A stretch of DNA of 22,215 bases from contig ATSW01011764.1 in the NCBI GenBank assembly GCA_000444245.1, positions 1 through 22,215 on the forward strand, in the 5' to 3' direction. Position numbers and translations under genes: made by a program. Positions 9,488-18,689 of this stretch are shown one piece after another (position 1 is the first letter of the stretch; each line of letters begins with the position of its first letter). The notes under the pieces are model-generated. The model did not search any database. It worked only from the letters and a program-made list of their open reading frames with translations, and had not been told where the DNA came from. The stretch comes from Botryllus schlosseri. Taxonomy: Eukaryota; Chordata; Ascidiacea; Stolidobranchia; Styelidae.

Positions 9488-9891
9488 GTACTCCGTATCA
9501 TAGCTAGGGCCCCAGAGGGGCCTGGTTGTCAACCCAACAAGTCGCTGCTGAAGAGATTCGGTGTCATAAACATATGTGATATGCGGAATCTAGAAATCGC
9601 CAAGTTTATGTATCAGTTCGAATGCGAATACCTGAGACCCGAACGTCCCGAACAGAAAAATTGTTTGTCCCGTGAATAAGTGTCAAGTTTGAATGACTTG
9701 CGGCCCGCGCCATTGGTTTTTGATTTAGCCTAAGGTCTGGTACGTTTGAGCCGAGCCTAAGTCAAGAACTAGAAGGAATTACACCGAAATCGCTACGTTT
9801 ATGCAACGTGCTACCACTGCACATGATTATTTTTGACTAAATATTTAACTGATATTGTTTCCATCTCGACATTATTACTCGGTGTATAGTC

Positions 9892-10311
9892 TAGAGGTCG
9901 ACCGATTATCGGCTTGGCCGATTATCGGCGCCGATATTTGGAACTTTCTCGAATATCGGTATCGGCCAATCTAGGCAGATATCGCGACCGATATTTTATA
10001 TCTAACTACAATCTACCTTTTCTGAACTGATCTGCAATTCTGTATCATGTTTTGATTTTCGGGTTATCCCAAATTTCAACGAATGTTCACAATTAAGCAA
10101 TAAGTCTTTTCGATTTCAGTTTTCTCGTTTGTTGTTCACCTTTCTGTGGCATGAACAAGCGCCACCTTGCCTAATATATAATATTTTTGGCGAAATAGTT
10201 CTCTGCTCCTTCCATATTAATATCGGCCTATGATATCGGTTATCGGCCTTGTGAGCGTCGAAATATCGGTATCGGTATCGGCCTGTAAAAATCAATATCG
10301 GTCGACCTCTA
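9892..10311. mobile_element. 420-bp hAT-type MITE with ATCGG-rich ends
   Basis: The ends are TAGAGGTCGACCGAT and ATCGGTCGACCTCTA, with a perfect 8-bp duplication GTATAGTC on both sides. ATCGGC/GCCGAT words repeat about ten times within 70 bp of each end, in both orientations. It has no coding text. The flanking sequence joins into the older CAGTGGTT family, so this is a secondary insertion. Confidence 0.92.
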
Positions 10312-10458
10312 GTATAGTCCAGGTTTCATATTCGAAAGGTATCTTAACAGTGATAACCTTCCATGCCATCAAACTATAAGTTGGGATTGCAAACATGCTG
10401 GTTGCTCTTTTTAATATTTTGTTACATGACGAAGTGAAATTTTTCATTATCATTAAGG

Positions 10459-10786
10459 CAGGGTTACCATACGTCCTCCTTTAGGAAGATTTGTCCTCAT
10501 TTTTCTGGTCTTTGAAAATGTCCTCCGATGACGCCTAAATGTCCTCCTTTTTGGCAGTTAGTCCTCCTTTACAGCTTTTAGAGCTAATATAGTGCGAATG
10601 GGCATAAATGACGCTAAGTAGGAAATTGGTTGTTCGAACGAAGGTGGCAAACTCTTTTTTTTTGGTCAACCAACCGCAAAGTCGGGAAAAATTTATATTT
10701 TTTTCTGAATTTTACCTGAATTTTTCCTGAGTCTGAAAATTTTGAAAAAGTGACCTCCTTTCCCGATTGCAAAATATGGTAACCCG
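10459..10786. mobile_element. hAT-type MITE, GTCCTCCTTT family
   Basis: The ends are CAGGGTTACCATA and TATGGTAACCCG. GTCCTCC/GACCTCC words recur through it. The left flank CATTAAGG and the nearby right ATTAACGG suggest a slightly damaged target duplication. The sequence outside aligns with the interior of the CAGTGGTT family (copy at 17991), supporting insertion into that older element. Confidence 0.75.
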
Positions 10787-10828
10787 AATATTAACGGGCC
10801 GTGTTTAGCAAAGTTTTGAGAACCACTG

Positions 10829-11771
10829 CCCTGGCTAATACGGATTTTGTGACTCTATAAATTATATGTCGCCACCTACCGAAATTGAATATATTCTTTG
10901 GTGCAGCGACGATGACGAGACTTCGATGCCTTTACGCAGGGGTGCCGGGGTGGCCAACCTGCGGCCGTAGNNGGNAATTTGTGCGGCGTCGGACACGAAA
11001 TTCGCCAAAGGCGGAGCAGTTAAAATTGACCGAGGTGCTATCGATAGCACGTGCGTCATAATGCCAATCTCCATAACAATGAAAAATTCGAGGCTGATTG
11101 TGGGAGTTCCAGGGCCACGAGCGGAATAAAATTTATATTTTCGTAATCAGTGCAGAGTCAGCTTTCGATTGATACCCGTTTTACCAAATTTAATGCTCGG
11201 CAAGCCGGTCAAAAATGACCGTCAAATTGCCTGTAGCCAAATGGAAATTGTGACGTGATACAATTTCACTGAGGCGTGAGATTTGCCTGCGTCGACACCA
11301 TATAGGACACTATGGTTACATAAACTGGATTTTTCGTAAACAAGGACAGTACAGTCAAGTACAAGTAAACCCATCGTCATTGGTGCATAAAACTTGCTTA
11401 GTCACAATATAGGGATATGCACAGTCATGTTTGAACGGCGCTTGAAAAGTGGAAATAGGGACAAACTGCACAATGTTTGTAGGTTGTAGCTGCGCTGCAG
11501 GCCTGCAGCCTTCTACTTTCAGTATAGCGATTGGATGGGAGTTGTACAATGTCCTTGTTTTGGTAGAGTAATCGTCAGTACTTGTATATAGTTACACCAG
11601 TCTTGGACGAGTAATCTATGAAACGCGCCGCGCGCCGGCCACGGCCACACTGGAATCTCGGTACGTTTTGCCTGATATAACATGTGAGCAGCGATGATGC
11701 TCCAAAAAGGAATTTAATAAAAGTATCATACAATAATTAATACGTCTTAGTGCCTTATCGGTGATAATGTC
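10829..11771. other. Intergenic, one solitary transposon end
   Basis: At 10937 CAGGGGTGCCGGGGTGGCCA looks like a hAT left end with a small internal duplication; it runs on into CCTGCGGCC and Ns, and I found no partner end. A weak inverted pair, AAACAAGGAC near 11338 and GTCCTTGTTT near 11551, might bracket a 230-bp relic. I see nothing coding here. Confidence 0.4.
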
Positions 11772-12168
11772 CAGATTTGAGCCACTAGATAATTGCAGCT
11801 GTGTAACGCGATTAATTAGAATGATATCTAATTTGTAAAATGTTTCTATGATCTAATTTTAATTCTGATCTGATTTCTTTCTGGTAATTTCCTGAATATG
11901 CTGTAGGAGTTAACTATGTATAGTGTTAAGCGGAACTAGCCAAGCTTTAGGTAGGTAGGCCTACAGACATTTGACATTCTCATCTGCTTATGAGAATGAA
12001 CTGTGTTTTGATACCGTATGAACTAAACTTGATTTAATTTTCAATTCAGTTTCAAGTTTTTGCAAATTCACTAATTTCTGATCTAATTTCGAAAATACTG
12101 TGTACCGATAATTTAAATTCTGATCTAATTTGGAAAAGCTAGTTCTAGTTGTAAGTTGTCCTACTCTG
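11772..12168. mobile_element. 397-bp hAT MITE with TCTAATCTAATTT subterminal repeats
   Basis: The left end CAGATTTGAGCCACTAGATAA and right end AAGTTGTCCTACTCTG match the ends of the larger element at 14902-17225. Words like TTCTGATCTAATTTC repeat several times towards the right end. The flanks ATAATGTC and GTCACGTC agree at five of eight positions, so the target duplication is decayed or the ends are slightly off. No transposase text is seen. Confidence 0.72.
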
Positions 12169-12790
12169 GTCACGTCCAGTGGTCCAGATGATATAATTGA
12201 ATCCTGTCTCTCAGAGAAAATGTCTCAGGCTCAGAGAAAATGTCGCCATTGACTTATGCGTAGGCCCTGACTCATCTCCCGAAGCTTGAATCAGAGCAGG
12301 CACCGGCCATATATTCTGCCATTTGGAAACATTTGTTGCATTACCGTATTCTGTTTGTGCAAAAAATTATGAGAAGACAGATTGCGCGTCATTGTGAGCC
12401 GGAGAGGCTGTTCACACTTTGCTTTATGTGCCTTGGAGTCGACATTTATCAAAATATGCCAACCTAGTTTGCGCCAACCCAAATAGTTCGTCGTGTACCA
12501 TCTAAGAATAGTACATTGAACTTGAGCGATCCCTTCGCCTCGATTATTCGAAATCTCATGCCAGTGACATCATATTTGGTGATACGATTGCTCATATACA
12601 ATGCTCTTTCCAATTCTCTACTAGTGACGAGTGTCAGCCGAAAATATTCTTGTTTATTTCAATATGAATATATCATTCTATTGTATAGTAATTGTTGTGT
12701 TGAGTATGAGTACCGAAACAATATTGATCAATAAAACGTGTTTCTACAGATCAGCAATATACAGTATCAATAATCTAGTTTCAAGCAAGC
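12169..12790. other. Upstream region of PSMA3
   Basis: It holds no transposon ends. A 14-base word TCAGAGAAAATGTC occurs twice near 12210-12245. Just upstream of the ATG, GTTTCTACAG and TATACAG are possible splice acceptors for a 5' untranslated intron or a spliced leader. I see no clear TATA box. Confidence 0.4.
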
Positions 12791-13543
12791 ATGAGTTCTA
12801 TAGGAACTGGTTATGACTTGAGTGCCGATCAATTCTCTCCCGACGGAAGAATATTCCAAGTGGAATACGCTCAAAAAGCCGTGGAAAACAGCAGTACTGC
12901 GATCGCAATCAAATGCAAAGATGGCGTAGTCTTGGCCGTGGAGAAACTGGTTGTCTCAAGTTTACATGAAGACGATTCCAACATGAGGATATTCAACATT
13001 GACAAACACATCGGAATCGCAATTGCAGGATTACTGGCAGACGCAAGACACATCGTGGAAATCGCACGGGACGAAGCTGCAAATTACAGAAGTGAATTTT
13101 GTGCCCCGATTCCTCTAAAATATCTCACTCGTAGGGTCGCAATGTATATACATTTATACACACTATATGGTGCGTACCGACCATTCGGAGCTAGCGTACT
13201 GCTGTCATCAATGCTAGATGAGCCGGAGTTGTACATGATTGACCCATCAGGATTGTCGTGTGGATACAACGGCTGCGCAATCGGCAAAGCCAAGCAGGGA
13301 GCCAAAACAGAAATAGAAAAAATCGATTTCTCTAACATTACGTGTAAAGAAGCTATCAAGGAAGCTGCAAAGATTATTTACATCGTTCATGACGAAGTCA
13401 AAGACAAAGATTTTGAACTACAACTAAGCTGGGTGGGGAACGACTCTGGTAAGAAACATTCGTTGGTTCCGGAAGATTTACAAAAACAGGCGGAAGATTA
13501 TGCCAAACAATCGATGGAGGACAGCGATTCGGATGAAGATTAA
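12791..13543 (+). CDS. PSMA3: 20S proteasome subunit alpha type-3 (alpha-7), complete, single exon
   Basis: The product is a non-catalytic subunit of the outer alpha ring of the 20S proteasome, which gates substrate entry in the cytosol and nucleus. The frame is 250 codons, close to the 255 of the human subunit. The start MSSIGTGYD and the alpha-type signature [14 protein letters not shown]...[11 protein letters not shown] lie at residues 7-32. VEKLVVSSL, the core [39 protein letters not shown] and [14 protein letters not shown] follow in family order. [22 protein letters not shown] is nearly the mammalian text, and the acidic tail (DSDSDED) is typical of alpha-7. No intron interrupts it and no disabling change is seen. 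It is either a naturally intron-poor gene or an intact retrocopy; no poly(A) tract follows the stop, so a recent retrocopy is not supported. Confidence 0.97.
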   Translation: MSSIGTGYDLSADQFSPDGRIFQVEYAQKAVENSSTAIAIKCKDGVVLAVEKLVVSSLHEDDSNMRIFNIDKHIGIAIAGLLADARHIVEIARDEAANYRSEFCAPIPLKYLTRRVAMYIHLYTLYGAYRPFGASVLLSSMLDEPELYMIDPSGLSCGYNGCAIGKAKQGAKTEIEKIDFSNITCKEAIKEAAKIIYIVHDEVKDKDFELQLSWVGNDSGKKHSLVPEDLQKQAEDYAKQSMEDSDSDED

Positions 13544-13734
13544 AATCACACTTATCATTCGATAGACGTTTGTACAGCACCATCTACAAGATGTTGGCCG
13601 GTTCAGATTGATGGCTGCTATTTTGTAGATTCAAAAAATCTTAAATACATGTTGAAACTTGTAATTTTCTCATTTATGATACTCCATTTGATACAGATTT
13701 CACGAATTAGTGGTCCAGCAGTTGGTAAGTCTTT
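13544..13734 (+). other. Probable 3' untranslated region of PSMA3
   Basis: AT-rich sequence between the stop codon and the SINE. No AATAAA is present; TTAAATACATG near 13643 is at best a weak variant signal. Confidence 0.4.
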
Positions 13735-14000
13735 CGACCGAGCAAGATAGTGTAATGGTGATGCGTCCGGCTACTTGATCGGTAGGTCGTGGGTTCGATC
13801 CCCGGCCGGGTCAGACGAAAGACTCGAAAACTGGTATCCACGGCTATCCTGCTTGGCGCTCAGCATCCATGGATAGCATGGAGGAGAAAAAAAAACGGGT
13901 GCAGACTAGATGACTTTACGGTCGTATCACATATCCGTCTTCGAAAGCATCTCGATGGTGCAGACGAAAACGAATATCCCCCTTCTCTCTCTCTCTCTAT
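13735..14000 (+). mobile_element. tRNA-derived SINE with (CT)n tail
   Basis: The head contains a perfect RNA polymerase III A box, TAGTGTAATGG (13748-13758), and a near-perfect B box, GGTTCGATCCC (13792-13802), with 33 bp between. A non-tRNA body follows, including GACTAGATGACTTTACGGTC, also found (with changes) at about 18477. It ends in a run of CT. The tRNA-like head cannot fold into a full cloverleaf by eye, so it is a SINE rather than a tRNA gene. Confidence 0.82.
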
Positions 14001-14021
14001 GCCTTAATTTCAATGAGATGT

Positions 14022-14029
14022 CATATTAC
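14022..14029 (+). repeat. Left target duplication CATATTAC
   Basis: Perfect 8-bp match to the sequence at 17644-17651, framing the outer element of the transposon nest. Confidence 0.9.
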
Positions 14030-15347
14030 CAGAGGTGGTCAGTAACGAAGTAGCCTACTTCTACTTTTTGGAACTACTCAAGTAGTTTTCCACTTCTTGT
14101 AATTACTCAAGTAGATATGATTTTCTCTACTCCTACTTCATAATATTTTGCGGTCTACTTACTTACTTTCGCTATTTTCAGTTCGTCAAGTAGAAGTAGT
14201 TTAATCCCCCATTACGAATGATAGCTTGAGGAATTTCGGGACTGTTGTCACGGAGTACCAACATTGAAATTCAATAAAAGTCAAGTGAAATCAAGAACCT
14301 TTGTTGCGCTTTGCGCACAGTAGTTATGGAGTGGCAAATATGGTTTCACGTAAGTATAAATGAATATAATTTAGTTACCGGATTGCTTGGTTCCGCTTAC
14401 GCCGCATTGTCGCCCATATCAAATATTTCATCACAGTAATTATGGCCCACCATAGCGTTTGAAACTACCGTTTCGCAATCTAGCAATTACATATCCTATC
14501 GTAATCTAGCAGCCCATGACATGTCTTGCTAATCCGGAAAATCCGGCTGTTTTGAACGTTACACCTGTTTTAGCAGAACACCTTTGAAGCTTTATGGACA
14601 AAAGAAATGAAATAAATTTTACTCTTTTTAGAAGTGGTATTTGTATTTCACTTTCAATTCCAAGTGTCATACATTGAGTTCTAATTACTTTCTGTTCTTT
14701 TGTCTGCAGAACATGCATGTTGAAGCATAAAAGATAGTAGTTCCAGTAATGCGGAATGCCTCTATTTTCCGAAAATAAAGCTACATCAAATATAAATTTT
14801 ACGATCCACAATATTTGTTATTAACGTATACTAATCGCGGAAAGTGTTGAAACCGCATACGATACAACTTCTCCGTATTCCACTTTGCCTAAACCTGGGG
14901 CCAGACTTGAACAACTAGATAATTCTAGTTGTCTAATTTCACTAAATTAGAGCAAAATGCCAGTAATCTAATTCTAATCTGATTCGTGAAAAGTTCTTAT
15001 ATTCGAATTCTAACCTAATTTGTGAAATGTTTCAACACCCGAAAGTTAATTCTAATCTAATTTATTGTTATCCGGAAAATGCCTCTTTGTCCGCGGCATT
15101 TATAACGAGTTTACAAGGACATCCCCCTCGCGCAGTGAAATCCAGTGTCAAGCCGCCATCGCATTACTTACACCGTATATTCCTAGTTGTGACAAAAAAT
15201 ATCCATGTTAGCATAGTGGCTTGTAGTCTGCGAACAACCTTCTAGTTTCGATCACAAAAAGAACAGCAACAAAGGAAACAGATAGTTAACACAGGCTTGT
15301 TCACTTTTATGCTCTCAACTACATCCAGAAAATAGAGGATATTTGCT

Positions 15348-15558
15348 TCAGATCTAACCAACGAAACTATATTAGACGATGGAGTGGAAATATATCTCGC
15401 AGCAGAGCGTGAGAGTATGGACTGTGATGTTTTGAGTTACTGGGAAAGAGAAAATCGTTTTCCTCTTCTCAAGGCTGTTGTTCGAGAACTCGTAGGGATG
15501 ACTGCAAAATCGGCTCCGCTGGAAGGAGTTTTCAGCCATGCAGGAGAACTTTATAGTG
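15348..15558 (+). pseudogene. hAT transposase C-terminal dimerisation domain fragment
   Basis: The plus-strand frame reads ...DDGVEIYLAAERESMDCDVL, then SYWERENRFPLLKAVVREL and TAKSAPLEGVFSHAGEL. This matches the hAT dimerisation domain, typically WW...FP-L--LA---L-I-ATSAPSERVFS-AG, with E-R replaced by E-G. Reading continues after the MITE inserted here as YSAKRVKLGVL. No earlier transposase domains (zinc finger, DDE core) were recognised upstream, so the copy is a remnant. It belongs to the element at 14902-17225 by position. Confidence 0.85.
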
Positions 15559-15822
15559 CAGGGGTCGCCAACTCAAAACGCGTCGCGAGCCACTTTTCAA
15601 ATTTCGTTGAGGCGGTGGGGCGCAAGAATACAATATCGAGACGAAATAGGCCACACTGTTGAGCAACCACGTTAAAACATTACGGTAGTAGGCTACAATG
15701 CGCTGCTCACTAACATGAGCGATAGGCACGGTTAACACAAAAGAAGTAATATTTTATTATAGAAGTACAAATACAACAACAGATATCATGATCATAAACG
15801 GGCCGCGTGTCGGTGACCCCTG
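15559..15822. mobile_element. 264-bp hAT MITE inserted in the transposase fragment
   Basis: The ends are CAGGGGTCGCCAAC and GTCGGTGACCCCTG. The left flank TTATAGTG and right flank GTATATAGTG are a target duplication with a small 2-bp change. Removing the element restores the transposase reading ...GELYSAKRVKL, which shows the insertion point clearly. GCGTCGCGAGCC and GGGCCGCG near the ends are typical of the CAGGGGTCG-type hAT MITEs. Confidence 0.88.
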
Positions 15823-16112
15823 GTATATAGTGCAAAACGAGTCAAGCTGGGTGTACTGTACACGTTAACCATTTTAATGCTTATCGTAAAGCAATGTGTT
15901 TTGATATGAACCGAACTTGATTTTTGCTGTAGCCTATTTCTTTGCCATTCACAATTTTATTCAATTCCGACGTTGTTGCTAATTCAGTAATTCGCTAATT
16001 CTAATCTAATTTGCAATAATCTGTATAGCTCTAATTCTAACTTTAATCTAATCTGGAAAAATTGTGTAGCTCTAATTCTAATTTTAATCTAATTTGGAAA
16101 CAACNGTTTAGT

Positions 16113-17155
16113 CAGGGGTGGGCAATTATTTTCCTCCGCGGGTCAAATGAGAAGTAGAAAATACGTTGGCGGGCCGAGTGAAAATTTTACCTATCTTTTC
16201 CAGCGTATTTTATTTTTAAATTACATTGTTTTTGATGCTGCTCAGTGAATGTGTTGATTTTAGGGAATCAATGTTAAGCATGATACCTTTTCAACTCTAT
16301 TTAAACCCCTATCCACGTTCTGCTATTAAGACACTAAAACAGTGGTTTTGAAACTTTTTTGGGCACGCTTTCATTTATGATAGTGAAAAATTTCGTCCCC
16401 CTATCATGATATCGCAAAATATTAAAAATAGCAACGCGATTTCTAGCAATACCAACAGTTTATTGTCTCGGTCGCTGCCTTCCGAGCAGTGTTGACCTCA
16501 AATAGCCTTCATGTTGAGCGAAGCTTGCAGTTTTTTTGAAATTCGCCCTCCCTTGACCGAGTGTTTCGTGTTTTTGCTATAATTAAAATCCTTATATTCT
16601 CGACGACATGCTCTGCAAAAACTATAAGGACGGGTTTCCTCCTAACTCCAGTATACAAATATTTAGTGCTTTAACCTTCTTTGAATTTCAGCTTTCGGCT
16701 TAATTTTTTGACATGCCCGTTCATCTTTTATGGGTTATAGACATGATGAGTCATATAGTAATCGCGAGCACTGATTGACTTGTTTTACGAATTAGCGATT
16801 TGGAAACGTCCCACGTAGCAATTGGAAACACATATCGTATAATGCGTAATGCGACAATGGTAGCAAAGAAGGTTTGACCTAAACTATTTGAAAAGAGTAA
16901 TTTCTTATGACTTTAATTCCTACTCATACTTTGCCACATTGCCTTCATTTTGAATCTGATTTGTGCATGCGTAGCCAGCGTAATCCTGGCATATTAATGA
17001 ACAAGCTTCGAAGTAAACGAATTTCCTGTTTAGTTGATACAGCTTATGGTTTTAGTCCGCGCGTCAACATTTGAAAAGCAGGTTTTATGTAATGAATTCC
17101 AAACAACCTTTCGCGGGCCGCATTTGGCCCGCGGGCCGCACTTTGCCCAGGTCTG
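16113..17155. mobile_element. hAT element of the CAGGGGTGGGCAA type, third layer
   Basis: The left end CAGGGGTGGGCAATTATTTT and right end TTTGCCCAGGTCTG are inverted repeats, with GCGGGTCA near the left and GCGGGCCGCA near the right. The flanks NGTTTAGT and GTTTAGCT look like one duplication with a single-base loss on the left. At 1,043 bp it has no recognisable transposase and carries an inverted fragment of the CAGTGGTT family. Confidence 0.82.
16340..16435 (-). mobile_element. Fragment of the CAGTGGTT hAT family, inverted
   Basis: CAGTGGTTTTGAAACTTTTT and the following TTTATGATAGTGAAAAATTT, TTCGTCCCCCTA are the reverse complement of the right end of the copy at 17991-18282. The other end is not seen, so it is a partial copy or its partner end has diverged. 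Confidence 0.6.
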
Positions 17156-17643
17156 GTTTAGCTGTAATTCTAATTCTAATCTAATTTAGAAAAGCATAAA
17201 ATTTTTTTCTAGTTGTCCAAGTCTGCCTAGGGCCTCATAATATGGGGTAGGGCGCCACGCCATGATGATATTCTCTAAAACGGGGTCTTCTAGTAAACAA
17301 GGGTTAGTATTGCATTTTCATATCAATACTATAATTTGCATCCCATGATGCGAAAGAATGCTCATTCTGTCGAATATTGATACCTTCTGGGATGCATCAA
17401 TACCACAAGCTCTCGGTACTATACGCCTAGCTCAATTTGCAGCTTTTGACAGCCCATGCTAACGGATTATAAGACTGTTTTCAAAACTACTTACTTGAGT
17501 AGATTTAAAGTCAGTAAATTCGACTTCTACTTGAAGTAGTTTCAGGTTGCTTCTGGAAGAAGTACTTCTACTCGTACTGGAGTAGATTTTTTTCGTCGCT
17601 ACTTCTACTTGAGTAGGTTTCTTGGCTACTTTGACCACCTCTG

Positions 17644-17651
17644 CATATTAC
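17644..17651 (+). repeat. Right target duplication CATATTAC
   Basis: Perfect copy of the eight bases left of the outer hAT element. Confidence 0.9.
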
Positions 17652-17990
17652 CAGATATAAGCATCACCACCATAGCTAGGTTACACAGAGTCACGCATTT
17701 GATGGTAGGCTGGTGTAACTCCAAACAAGTCAAGGTTCACTCAGTGTAGTTCAAAGTGGAAATCTGATGTGAGAAGGTCCCGCTGCTACGCTTGTTTCGT
17801 GAAAAAATATCCAGTTTAAATGTAACACTCTACTGTCTCTTGCAATTTGCTTGATGACTCATTGTCAGCAATTTTTTCCATCAGTCGTTATAATTGCAGG
17901 CATGCGGACAAAATCTATATTTTCATCTGCCCAAGACACAATCAAATGGAATGATGGATGGAGGATATTTTTGAAACGATCAATTTTGAG
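17652..17990. other. Intergenic, nothing recognised
   Basis: I see no coding, RNA or transposon signature in this stretch between two hAT elements, apart from the left target duplication of the next one. Confidence 0.4.
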
Positions 17991-18282
17991 CAGTGGTTCT
18001 CAAACTGGGGGACGTGAAAGCATCTGAAGGAGGCGCGACGCTGCGGTCAACTGAATTTTTTTTAATGCGCGATCTAACTCCAATTTATAGTTTTTGTTCA
18101 GTGTATAATCCGAATTTCATTTTTAAGAACTCTGTCATCAACAGTCATAACCTCCCATGCCATCAAACTATCCGTTGGGATTACTAGCATTCTGGTTGCA
18201 TTTTGTGGTATGACGATAGGGGGGCGCGAAATTATTCACTATCATAAAGGGGGGTGTGTCTAAAAAAGTTTGATAACCACTG
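17991..18282. mobile_element. Intact-ended 292-bp hAT MITE (CAGTGGTT family)
   Basis: The ends CAGTGGTTCTCAAACT and AGTTTGATAACCACTG are flanked by ATTTTGAG and ATTTAGAG (7 of 8). Inside the ends are GGGGGACGTG and GGGGGGCGCG-like runs. It serves as the reference copy for the broken relatives at 6840, 10312-10828 and 16340. Confidence 0.92.
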
Positions 18283-18465
18283 ATTTAGAGCGTGGAATTT
18301 GACCTGCCTTCGAACATCCTACAGAGCCAACGAGCCCTAATGATATTGTCGGTATTGAAGTAGATGTTCAGTTTTGCTGAGAACTAGCATGACTGGAATT
18401 GAGACTTGCTATTCTCTCAATAATACTATAGGTCAGACTGTTCTGAGTCAAGTGTACCTGTTTGA
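18283..18465. other. Intergenic, nothing recognised
   Basis: No coding or repeat signature is recognised here, though it may be the 5' part of the SINE-like element that follows. A 72-codon plus-strand open frame beginning at 18374 has no family resemblance. Confidence 0.35.
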
Positions 18466-18623
18466 TGCTGGTGTGATCAGACTAGATGACCTTCACGGTC
18501 TTATCGATCATTCCTATCTAATACCGAATACTGTGCACGGATATTTTCTGTACCACCATCACTGCCGTTTGTTATGTATTTTGGTTCGATGAAAATAAAG
18601 ACTCTCTCTCTCTCTCTCTCTCT
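18466..18623 (+). mobile_element. SINE/LINE 3' tail related to the SINE at 13735
   Basis: GACTAGATGACCTTCACGGTC is shared, with small changes, with the SINE at 13735-14000. The segment ends AATAAAGA followed by a (CT)n run, the same kind of tail. No tRNA-like head with A and B boxes was found upstream, so it is either 5' truncated or a different element with the same 3' end, for example the partner LINE. Confidence 0.5.
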
Positions 18624-18624
18624 C
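18602..18624 (+). repeat. (CT)n microsatellite
   Basis: About 11 uninterrupted CT units. It directly abuts the next transposon end, CAGTGG. Confidence 0.95.
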
Positions 18625-18688
18625 AGTGGTTCTCGGCCTCACGGCACCCTTTCAAAGGGAAAAACAGTTCACGACACCCTATAATGCT
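18624..18688. mobile_element. Truncated hAT-like end
   Basis: CAGTGGTTCTCGGCCTCACG followed by GCACCC and, later, CACGACACCC resembles the left end of yet another hAT MITE family. It is cut short by the SINE that begins at about 18690, and no right end was found. Confidence 0.5.
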
Positions 18689-18689
18689 G

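Larger units (their letters stand above)
7160..9679 (+). pseudogene. LINE reverse-transcriptase relic (jockey/CR1-like), split by a hAT
   Basis: Plus-strand text carries the order of non-LTR reverse transcriptase blocks: QQFGFRNKHQ near 7185, FDCVRHR with LARYGLRGPQ near 7315-7370, GVPQGSVLGPVLF near 7470-7505, the catalytic LFADDTHLL near 7555, then KYLGVLLDSDISW near 7770-7800. The C-terminal segment (LRIIARAPEG...ICDMRNLEIAKFMYQ) resumes after the hAT insertion. At least three in-frame stops (after SQK, before AFD, after VLFT) and frame changes mark it as dead. No endonuclease domain is visible, as in a 5'-truncated copy. The jockey/CR1 placement is by motif impression. Confidence 0.85.
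6840..10828. mobile_element. Probable old hAT shell expanded by nested insertions
   Basis: The left end CAGTGGTTTTCAAAC...GCATCTGAAGGGGGCGCGA and the right end AGTTTTGAGAACCACTG belong to the same family as the intact 292-bp copy at 17991-18282. The stretch near 9870-10458 aligns to that copy's right half (CCATGCCATCAAACTAT...TTGGGATT). Taking the ends as one element is inference: the candidate duplication, CTCTAGCA against CCCTGGCT, matches at only five of eight bases. The alternative is two separate broken copies flanking a LINE. Confidence 0.42.
14902..17225 (+). mobile_element. hAT element with transposase remnant, inside the outer element
   Basis: The ends CAGACTTGAACAACTAGA and TCTAGTTGTCCAAGTCTG are inverted repeats flanked by CCTGGGGC and CCTAGGGC (7 of 8). 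Subterminal arrays of TTCTAATCTAATTTG-like words occur on both sides, as expected for transposase-binding repeats. Inside is the C-terminal part of a hAT transposase plus two further hAT insertions. The MITE at 11772-12168 is a short relative. Confidence 0.9.
14030..17643. mobile_element. Outer hAT element of a four-element nest (AAGTAG-rich family)
   Basis: The ends CAGAGGTGGTCAGTAACG and CTACTTTGACCACCTCTG are inverted repeats, with a perfect 8-bp duplication CATATTAC outside. Both end regions are packed with ACTTCTACTT, GAGTAG and AAGTAG words. Without the element nested at 14902-17225 it would be about 1.28 kb, with no transposase text, so it is probably non-autonomous. An older, more damaged relative sits in intron 1 of the fucosyltransferase. 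Confidence 0.92.

Noticed and set aside
11337-11565. Weak inverted pair AAACAAGGAC / GTCCTTGTTT as a MITE
   Set aside because: Only 10 bases pair exactly, no target duplication is seen, and the interior matches nothing else in the window.
12791-13543. Processed pseudogene interpretation of PSMA3
   Set aside because: The frame is fully intact with all alpha-7 motifs, and no poly(A) tract or obvious flanking duplication is present; retained only as a possible functional retrocopy.
13735-13810. Possible tRNA gene (good A and B boxes)
   Set aside because: The acceptor and anticodon arms do not pair and a SINE-like body with a CT tail follows, so it is a tRNA-derived SINE head.
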